From Bacteroidota bacterium (lineage in GTDB: Bacteria; Bacteroidota; Ignavibacteria; Kapaibacteriales; UBA961), in assembly GCA_018266765.1 (NCBI GenBank), contig JAFDZU010000016.1:1-59184 (forward strand): DNA of 59,184 bases. Reading direction: 5' to 3'. The notes under the pieces were generated by a model. The model was not told the origin of the DNA and did not search any database. It saw nothing but the letters and a program-made list of their open reading frames with translations. Every line of letters starts with the position of its first letter. Position 1 is the stretch's first letter. The translations under genes and the position numbers were made by a program. Positions 53,626 to 59,184 of the stretch are shown one piece after another.

Positions 53626-54186
53626 ATGAAATCCATTATTCGCTATTCGCTACCAGCACTATGCTTGTTGGTACTTGTATCGTGCTCCAAGGAAAACTCC
53701 GAATCCGGTAAGTCTCAGGAGCAGCCACAAAATCTTGGAGGAGGACAATCTACAGTTGTTGATGATGTTTCGCAAAAAGACATTGTTAAGGTTGCTGTCG
53801 GGTCGAAAGATCACACCACTCTTGTTGCTGCAATTAAAGCGGCGGATTTGGTTAATTCGCTTGCAAACGCCGGCCCATTTACGGTATTTGCCCCAACAAA
53901 TGACGCATTCTCAAAATTACCTGCCGGCACGGTTGATAATTTACTTAAACCTGAAAACAAAGAAAAACTCGCCGATATACTGCAGCATCATGTGACGGTT
54001 TCTGTATTTACAGATGACATGCTAACCGACAACAAAGTGCTCAGTATGGTAGATGGCAATAATGTAAAAGTAACGGTTAAAGATGGCTCGATTTTCATTG
54101 ACGGAGCAAAAATAATTGGTTCGGTACGCGCATCTAATGGTATTGTACACGTTGTAGATGCTGTGATATTACCGCAAGCCAAATAA
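53626..54186 (+). CDS. Fasciclin-domain lipoprotein
   Basis: Lipoprotein of 186 residues: signal ends LLVLVSCSKE (Cys20), then a Gln/Ser/Gly-rich linker. One fasciclin (FAS1) domain occupies ~55-185 with HTTLVAAIKAADLVNSL, GPFTVFAPTNDAFSKLP (H1 motif), LQHHVTV and NGIVHVVDAVILP (H2/YH-like motif). FAS1 domains mediate adhesion. It stands alone, flanked by its own terminator. A TAATTTTG -7-like box lies about 70 bp upstream. Confidence 0.92.
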   Translation: MKSIIRYSLPALCLLVLVSCSKENSESGKSQEQPQNLGGGQSTVVDDVSQKDIVKVAVGSKDHTTLVAAIKAADLVNSLANAGPFTVFAPTNDAFSKLPAGTVDNLLKPENKEKLADILQHHVTVSVFTDDMLTDNKVLSMVDGNNVKVTVKDGSIFIDGAKIIGSVRASNGIVHVVDAVILPQAK

Positions 54187-54216
54187 AAGTTTATAAATTT
54201 AAATATCAGTTTGTTT

Positions 54217-54252
54217 AGCACGCTTTTGTGAAAAAAGGCGTGCTATTTTTTT
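54217..54252 (+). terminator. Intrinsic terminator after the fasciclin gene
   Basis: The stem AGCACGC/GCGTGCT, extended inward by TTTT/AAAA, is followed by ATTTTTTTT. It begins 31 bp past the stop codon. Confidence 0.85.
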
Positions 54253-54265
54253 TAAATAAATTCAA

Positions 54266-54294
54266 TTGAAAGCATTCAGATTATAGCATATAAT
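54266..54294 (+). promoter_or_regulatory. Sigma70-like promoter upstream of the cytochrome c gene
   Basis: TTGAAA and TATAAT separated by exactly 17 bases. It sits between the fasciclin terminator and the cytochrome gene, giving a leader of about 130 nt. Housekeeping promoters in Bacteroidota usually differ, so the match could be fortuitous in AT-rich DNA. Confidence 0.4.
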
Positions 54295-54430
54295 TTAAAA
54301 ATCTTGTATTTTGCAAACAGAAATTCTTCGTTCAAATTCAATTGATGAAAAGTTACTACTTAATTACTTGGTCAATGTATTGTTTGGGCGCGATTTGCGC
54401 TTTAGTTTTTTACATTTTGGAGGATGTTCT

Positions 54431-55663
54431 ATGAAGAAGTTTTTAAAGTACTTGTTGATTGCCGTCGGGGGGATTATTCTTATCTTGGGAAGTGTGGCTC
54501 TTTATATAAATATGAGTGGCTTGCCGACCTACGACACGCCTAAAATTGACTTAAAAGTGGAAGTTACCCCACAGCGAGTCGAGCGCGGGCGTAAGATTGC
54601 AAATATGCTGTGTCGGAACTGTCATCAAAATCCGATTACGAAGCAACTTACGGGAAATTTAATGGTAGATTTACCCAAAGAATTCGGTGATATTCACTCT
54701 CGAAATATTACCCAACACCCAACCAAAGGAATCGGTTCGTGGACAGACGGTGAGATTGCCTATTTGCTCCGAACAGGTATTCGCCGTAACGGACGGTATG
54801 CGCCTCCCTATATGATTAAATTGCCTCGCGTTCCTGACGAAGATATATATTCTATTATAGCTTACTTGCGTTCGGACGACCCGACCGTCAAAGCCGCTGA
54901 TGTGGATAATATAGAGCCGAAGGAATCATTCTTGACCAAAATACTTTGCCGTGTTGTTTTCAAGCCGTTTGAGTATCCTCAGCAAAAAATAGCAGTACCC
55001 GACACAAATAACAAATACGAGTACGGCAAATATCTTTCTAATGATTTATTGGGCTGTTATGAGTGTCATTCCGCAGATTTTAAAACTATGGACGACCATT
55101 TCCCCGAGAAATCCGAAGGTTATTTTGGCGGTGGTAATGCCATGGTTGATTATAATCAACGCATCATTTATACTTCCAATATAACACCCGATAAAGCAAC
55201 CGGAATTGGTAATTGGACAGAAGCTGATTTTATACGCACCATGCGAACCGGCTTTAATCCTCAAGGAAAACCGCTTCGTTACCCAATGCTTACCGAAGCA
55301 GATTTAACCGATAATGATTTGAGCGCGCTGTATGCGTTTATCAAAACTGTTCCCGCTATCAATCATCAAGTTCCGACTTCTGTTTTATTTGATGCCGCAT
55401 CGGATAAAACAGAAGGGCAGAAAATCTTTCATAAATATTCGTGTCAGTCGTGTCATGGTGAGTCGGGTGCGGGATTTGCCAATTTAACCCAAGCAAATAT
55501 TAAATATCCAACCAATGATATTCTGAAAGACGTTATTCAACATCCAAAAAATTATCTTGGTGAATCTACAAAAATGCTTACATGGGCTGGTGTTATTAAA
55601 GACGAAGAATTCGAGCCGCTCTGCAATTATGTTCGTGAACTTGGTAAAAAATATAATAAATAA
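54431..55663 (+). CDS. Membrane-anchored triheme cytochrome c
   Basis: Electron carrier of 410 residues. The ATG at 54431, with GGAGG just before it, starts an N-terminal membrane anchor (YLLIAVGGIILILGSVALYI). Three c-type heme sites are visible: CRNCH (61-65), CYECH (209-213) and CQSCH (338-342), dividing the protein into three cytochrome c domains. SWTDGEIAYLLRTGIRRNGR and NWTEADFIRTMRTGFNPQGK resemble the cytochrome subunits of quinoprotein or alcohol dehydrogenases, but no dehydrogenase gene is adjacent. Faces the periplasm; partner unknown. Confidence 0.88.
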   Translation: MKKFLKYLLIAVGGIILILGSVALYINMSGLPTYDTPKIDLKVEVTPQRVERGRKIANMLCRNCHQNPITKQLTGNLMVDLPKEFGDIHSRNITQHPTKGIGSWTDGEIAYLLRTGIRRNGRYAPPYMIKLPRVPDEDIYSIIAYLRSDDPTVKAADVDNIEPKESFLTKILCRVVFKPFEYPQQKIAVPDTNNKYEYGKYLSNDLLGCYECHSADFKTMDDHFPEKSEGYFGGGNAMVDYNQRIIYTSNITPDKATGIGNWTEADFIRTMRTGFNPQGKPLRYPMLTEADLTDNDLSALYAFIKTVPAINHQVPTSVLFDAASDKTEGQKIFHKYSCQSCHGESGAGFANLTQANIKYPTNDILKDVIQHPKNYLGESTKMLTWAGVIKDEEFEPLCNYVRELGKKYNK

Positions 55664-55684
55664 CAGTCGAAAATAGTGATAGAA

Positions 55685-55719
55685 AGAAAGCCGACGAACA
55701 GATAGTTCGTCGGCTTTCT
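55685..55719 (+). terminator. Strong intrinsic terminator after cytochrome c gene
   Basis: A 15-bp perfect stem (55685-55699 with 55705-55719, core GCCGACGAAC) and a 5-nt loop, followed by TTTTAT. It begins 22 bp past the stop codon. Confidence 0.88.
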
Positions 55720-56049
55720 TTTATAGGAAGCAAACACCACACTGAGTGGAAAATTTGACACTTCGTTACTTCTTTATTCTAGTCATATAACTGTTTATAA
55801 TCAAGCACAAAATATTTAAGCTGTATTTTTCTGTACTAATATAATTTTGCTTTACTTACAAAAGTATTGGCATGAAATTTTTCTCCAATAATTTCATGAA
55901 AAATTTCAAGCGACGTTTGCTATTGTTTAGTGTCATTACAATACTGATATAAAACTATTATATTTGTGGAACTTTACTGTTGCCTAAAGAGTATAATAAA
56001 GAATGTGATGTACATCTCTGTTTTTCCTCATTTTTTTACCGGAGTTTTT
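55720..56049. other. 330-bp upstream region of the IgGFc-binding protein gene
   Basis: No gene is supported. The stretch is very AT-rich and includes a small inverted repeat around 55873-55909 (ATGAAATTTTTC / GAAAAATTTC). Promoter elements are probably present but none fits a consensus well enough to call. Confidence 0.5.
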
Positions 56050-58794
56050 ATGAATGTTCGTTCCTTGTTTGCTGTGGCAGTTATTATCCTGCTGACGACC
56101 ACTTCTCTTTTATCGAAAGAGTTGGATACTAAAACACTTCCCTCACGGTTCAGTGCTACTAATGCCGGCACCGAGTTTTATTTTTCATTTCCTCCGTGTT
56201 ACGAAGAGGAATCCGGTGCGAATAATAGCTGTCGTGTGTTTGTTGCTTCACTTTCAAAGCAACTTATTACCATCGAAGTCCCCGGAAGGGGCTATAGAGT
56301 AACCAAACTTTGCCAAGCTAATGACGTTGTAGAATTTGTTTTGGGTACCGGTGCTGCCCAGCCATTTTTGAAATCAGGAAAAGCAAATGCACCGGAAGAG
56401 CAAGTATATCAAGGAGCCGCTATTCATGTAATTGCCCAATCTCCGATTATTTGCTATGGTGTAACTCGTTATAACTATACAAGTGACGGCTTTCTTGCTG
56501 TGCCCGTTTCGGCACTTGGCGATGAATATATTGTAGCATCCTACCCGCAATATACGGCTCTTGGTTCGGGATATCAGCTCACCAGTGAAACGACTATTAG
56601 TGCCGCTTACGACGATACAGAAGTAACATTTGAAATGGGAGGAAATTCAATATCAGAAACCTCCGGCGGACTCAAACCCGGCAAAACTAAAAGTTTTGTA
56701 TTGCAACACAAGGGTGATGTCCTCTGCTTTTCGAGTAACGGAGATATTCAAGACCTTTCGGGAAGTCGTATTACCAGCACAAAACCAGTTGCAGTTGTAT
56801 CGGGGAATCAATGTGCCAATGTTCCTGCAGGTGTGTATGCTTGTGACTATATGTCCGAAATGGAACTCCCTACCTTTACTTGGGGTACTGAATATCATGT
56901 AACCCCTTTTTGGGGACGTAAAAATAATCCTGTAATCCGCATTTATGCTAAAGAAAAAGATACAAAGGTCTATCGTGACGGTCAAGAATGGTTTACACTA
57001 TCAGGTGCTACTCGCAAAATAGACGAAGGGTATGCAGACCGTCGTTCGTCTGACGGTGTCCCACGTGCAGTTGTTATCAGTGCCGACAAACCGATTTATG
57101 TAGAAGAATTAAATCCCGGTCAATCGGATGATAATGTTGCGAGTGACCCCTTTATGCTTGTACTTTCGCCACTTCAGCAATATCAAAAGGAAATAGTATG
57201 GTGTACTCCCGGCGCAATCACAAGCAATAATAATTTTAAGAGTCATTATGTGAATTTGATATATCAATTATCACCCAACGATTCTATTCCCGATGATTTG
57301 GAGTTTGCTATTTCTGTCAATGGTCAATTTGAATGGAAAAAAGTAAGCGAACAATTTGGCAGTAACACCGGATTGATATTTTCAGTTCCGGTAAATGATC
57401 AAAAATATGCCTGCAAACAAATCAAACTCCCGGGTGACAATGTCTATCGCCTTCGCGCCGCCACGCCAATTTCTGCATATTGTTACGGCTTTTCTAACTA
57501 CGATTCGTATGGAATGCCCGCCGGTGGTGGACTCCAAGATTTAATAACCATAGACACGCTCAAGCCCAATCCAACTTGGACAATGGAATCTAACGGTTCT
57601 GTCGGTAACGGCTTGATAACTGATTCTCCCGATAATACTACGTTTCGCTCGAATTTAGGTCTTATTTATATGGATAATAATTCAAGCAGTAATTACCAAT
57701 TCAGTTATGATTCCAAAAAGGAGTTTATTGCCGGAAAAACGCAAACTACCGATTGGAATTTAAAAGTTATTAATCCCGATATTAATGCTCGTGCAGTGTT
57801 GGTGTTTAGTGACCGCGCCGGAAATGATACAACTATTCTTGTGGAATATAAATCCTTTGGTTTGACAATAGATGCAAAAGATACCATTGACTTCGGTGTG
57901 CTCAAACGTGGACAAGGAATAACCATGAGGTTCTATATAACCAATACAACTACAGCACCGATATCATTAGAGCGTTTAGAACTAAAAGACAATACGAAAG
58001 GATTCTTTGTATTGTTATTACCATTGCCGGTTGTGATAGCTCCGTCAAGCAGTAGCCCTTATGTCTATGCTGATTTTAGTAATAATCAAGTAGGAGTGTA
58101 TATTGACCAAATTGGCATTGGCACTTCAAATCAATTCGCATATAAAAACTACCTTAAAGCAGAAATAGCTGATCCCGTGATCGTAGCAAGTGATTATGAT
58201 TACGGCACAAAGACGGTCGGCACACGAACAAGCTCTTTGCAAATTCAAATTAAAAATACCGGAAAAGCCGATTTGGTTCTTATGGGCGACGACCACTTAA
58301 CAGCACTTGCCGGAACTCCGTTTGAAGTAAAAAACTGGCCGATGAGTTATCCTCTATTAATTAAGCGAGATGATTCTGTTGCTGTTACTGTAGATTTTGT
58401 TCCTGTCAAAGAAGGTACATTCTCGGCAAAAATTCATTTTTCGAGTGATGCAGTGTTAAGCGATAGTGTGGTAGAATTACGCGGAAGTTCAATTATGACG
58501 GATGTTACGGAAACCGAAGCAAAACCATCGGGAATTCTGACGAAATTAACGCCTCAGCCGACATCAGGAACTGCTACTCTTACTCTAACAATGCCAAGCA
58601 GTCAAATAGTTTCAATTACTATTATCAATATGCTTGGTCAGCGTGTGGGAACGATAGTTGAATATTCAAAACTTGAAGCAGGAGAGCATACATTCCCTAT
58701 TCCAACCGAGGGATATTCTTCGGGAAATTATAGTATCTCCATACAACCGGAAAACGGAGAACCGATTATTCAAGCAATGACAATTGTAAGGTGA
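56050..58794 (+). CDS. IgGFc-binding-domain protein with anchor-D domains and T9SS tail
   Basis: Secreted protein of 914 residues from the ATG at 56050, preceded by GGAG; the longer frame to 55966 has no ribosome site. Signal peptide to ~22 (...TTSLLSKE). Residues ~30-480 match the IgGFc-binding N-terminal domain (GTEFYFSFPPCYEEE, FVASLSKQLITIEVPG, IHVIAQSPIICYGVTRYNY, FLAVPVSALGDEYIVASYP, VAVVSGNQCANVP). Two choice-of-anchor-D domains follow (TIDFGVLKRG; YDYGTKTVGTR). It ends in a T9SS tail (LTPQPTSGTATLTLTM). Despite the name, antibody binding is not implied; an adhesin-like surface role is inferred. Confidence 0.87.
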   Translation: MNVRSLFAVAVIILLTTTSLLSKELDTKTLPSRFSATNAGTEFYFSFPPCYEEESGANNSCRVFVASLSKQLITIEVPGRGYRVTKLCQANDVVEFVLGTGAAQPFLKSGKANAPEEQVYQGAAIHVIAQSPIICYGVTRYNYTSDGFLAVPVSALGDEYIVASYPQYTALGSGYQLTSETTISAAYDDTEVTFEMGGNSISETSGGLKPGKTKSFVLQHKGDVLCFSSNGDIQDLSGSRITSTKPVAVVSGNQCANVPAGVYACDYMSEMELPTFTWGTEYHVTPFWGRKNNPVIRIYAKEKDTKVYRDGQEWFTLSGATRKIDEGYADRRSSDGVPRAVVISADKPIYVEELNPGQSDDNVASDPFMLVLSPLQQYQKEIVWCTPGAITSNNNFKSHYVNLIYQLSPNDSIPDDLEFAISVNGQFEWKKVSEQFGSNTGLIFSVPVNDQKYACKQIKLPGDNVYRLRAATPISAYCYGFSNYDSYGMPAGGGLQDLITIDTLKPNPTWTMESNGSVGNGLITDSPDNTTFRSNLGLIYMDNNSSSNYQFSYDSKKEFIAGKTQTTDWNLKVINPDINARAVLVFSDRAGNDTTILVEYKSFGLTIDAKDTIDFGVLKRGQGITMRFYITNTTTAPISLERLELKDNTKGFFVLLLPLPVVIAPSSSSPYVYADFSNNQVGVYIDQIGIGTSNQFAYKNYLKAEIADPVIVASDYDYGTKTVGTRTSSLQIQIKNTGKADLVLMGDDHLTALAGTPFEVKNWPMSYPLLIKRDDSVAVTVDFVPVKEGTFSAKIHFSSDAVLSDSVVELRGSSIMTDVTETEAKPSGILTKLTPQPTSGTATLTLTMPSSQIVSITIINMLGQRVGTIVEYSKLEAGEHTFPIPTEGYSSGNYSISIQPENGEPIIQAMTIVR

Positions 58795-58799
58795 GAGTT

Positions 58800-58861
58800 T
58801 TTAACCACATAGGTACATAGGTTACATAGATTTTAGCCCGCGAGTTTTTTCGTGGGCTTTT
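58800..58861 (+). repeat. ACATAG-triplet repeat plus hairpin, copy 2
   Basis: Identical to 1-63 apart from one missing A before the hairpin, and in the same orientation. It starts 6 bp after the stop of the IgGFc-binding protein gene. Confidence 0.85.
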
Positions 58862-58864
58862 TTT
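58835..58864 (+). terminator. Terminator of the IgGFc-binding protein gene
   Basis: A 9-bp stem (AGCCCGCGA with TCGTGGGCT, one G-T pair) followed by TTTTTTCG. It is the hairpin part of repeat copy 2. Confidence 0.85.
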
Positions 58865-59120
58865 CGTCCTAAAATGGGTTGATAAGCTTTTATTTAAAGT
58901 TGGTTGAAACAACTGATTCGACTGTAAAATACCCTCGTAACTATCATATTCTTTCTTCCATGAAAATACTTCTTGTATATGTCGAATAATCTGTATAATG
59001 TTGCACCCGAATACTTTAACATTACCTGATTTCGCTGTCGTCCTGAAAACTAAAAAGAATACTACTAATAGCCAATAGTGTCGGTATAATTTTTTTATTT
59101 CCTATCTTTCTGGAGTTTAT

Positions 59121-59184
59121 ATGAAACACTTTTTTAGAGCGGTTTCCGCAGACCGCCTTGGCCGCAGACCGCAGACCGCAGACC
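59121..59184 (+). CDS. Start of a gene cut by the window edge, containing heptamer repeats
   Basis: The ATG at 59121 is preceded by a good TGGAG ribosome site 7-11 bases upstream and an AT-rich leader like those of neighbouring secreted-protein genes. The first residues MKHFFRAVS could begin a signal peptide, but from codon 9 the sequence turns into CCGCAGA heptamers and the frame reads basic and polar residues. The rest is missing. The GC content of the last 45 bases is far above the surroundings. Confidence 0.45.
   Translation, partial: MKHFFRAVSADRLGRRPQTAD
59162..59184 (+). repeat. Heptanucleotide tandem repeat (CCGCAGA)n at the window edge
   Basis: Three full CCGCAGA units and two more bases run into the window end; one further unit sits at 59146-59152. 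The array must continue beyond the window, so the copy number is unknown. Confidence 0.8.

Noticed and set aside
58766-59101. About 110 codons open on the minus strand, with a hydrophobic stretch near the 5' end
   Set aside because: No ATG, GTG or TTG start in a sensible place, and the frame runs through the terminator repeat and the antisense of the neighbouring gene end. Chance openness is more likely.

Overview
The window looks like chromosome from an AT-rich bacterium of the Bacteroidota/Chlorobiota/Ignavibacteriota group. A Kapabacteria- or Ignavibacteria-like lineage is my best guess, made from gene content and not from a marker phylogeny. The reasons are: seven large secreted proteins ending in type IX secretion (T9SS) sorting domains (short SxxPNP-type motif followed by a beta-rich tail); abundant choice-of-anchor-D, SBBP, kelch and IgGFc-binding-type surface domains; a Bacteroidota-style promoter (TTG-N19-TATTTTTG); DUF4129/DUF4350 and histone-H1-like proteins; and an aerobic respiratory set. 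No phage, plasmid, CRISPR or intact insertion sequence is visible. The left edge is one copy of a 62-63 bp repeat that recurs at 58800, and the right edge stops inside a heptanucleotide tandem repeat, so the window may be a whole contig broken at repeats.

Layout. 65-7855 (minus): a 1915-aa T9SS surface protein followed by an OmpA-type beta-barrel. 8194-11209: DUF4234, DUF6544 and MltB-like transglycosylase genes. 11534-13063: MraZ boxes, mraZ and rsmH, without the rest of the division/cell-wall cluster. 13130-16749 (minus): DUF4350, DUF4129, manA, a histone-H1-like protein and cutA. 17212-22824: a carboxypeptidase-regulatory-like lipoprotein, tRNA-Arg(UCU) and a kelch/Omp28-like T9SS protein. 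23052-25566 (plus): nadC and a cystathionine beta-synthase-type enzyme. 25649-41215 (minus): a long co-directional block with DUF1573, a barrel, a T9SS protein, nuoN, a small protein, a secreted glycosidase-like protein, nuoM, DUF420, nuoL, a lipoprotein and a subtilase. 41332-49527 (minus): class II amidotransferase, CADD-type pABA synthase, cysS, rpe, TPR protein, methyltransferase, sterol-desaturase-like protein and a lipoprotein. 50137-58794 (plus): T9SS 5'-nucleotidase, two paralogous barrels, fasciclin lipoprotein, triheme cytochrome c and an IgGFc-binding/T9SS protein. A truncated gene starts at 59121.

How the genes work together. NuoL, NuoM and NuoN are the three antiporter-like proton-pumping subunits of complex I. 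They sit away from nuoA-K, are spaced by DUF420 and are interleaved with secreted-protein genes. Together with a triheme cytochrome c and an oxygen-requiring CADD enzyme, this points to aerobic respiration. A repeated two-gene arrangement stands out: a large anchor-D/cohesin-like T9SS cargo followed directly by an outer-membrane barrel. The two barrels (65-2089 and 26512-27294) look homologous to each other. This resembles the SprB-SprF cargo/barrel pairing of gliding Bacteroidota and is the best candidate here for an under-described system.

Intergenic DNA carries decayed material: a tRNA relic, a DUF1569 remnant, a palindromic repeat family in two copies, and an interrupted small frame at 47530-47721. 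All family assignments were made by reading the sequence; no database search was run.
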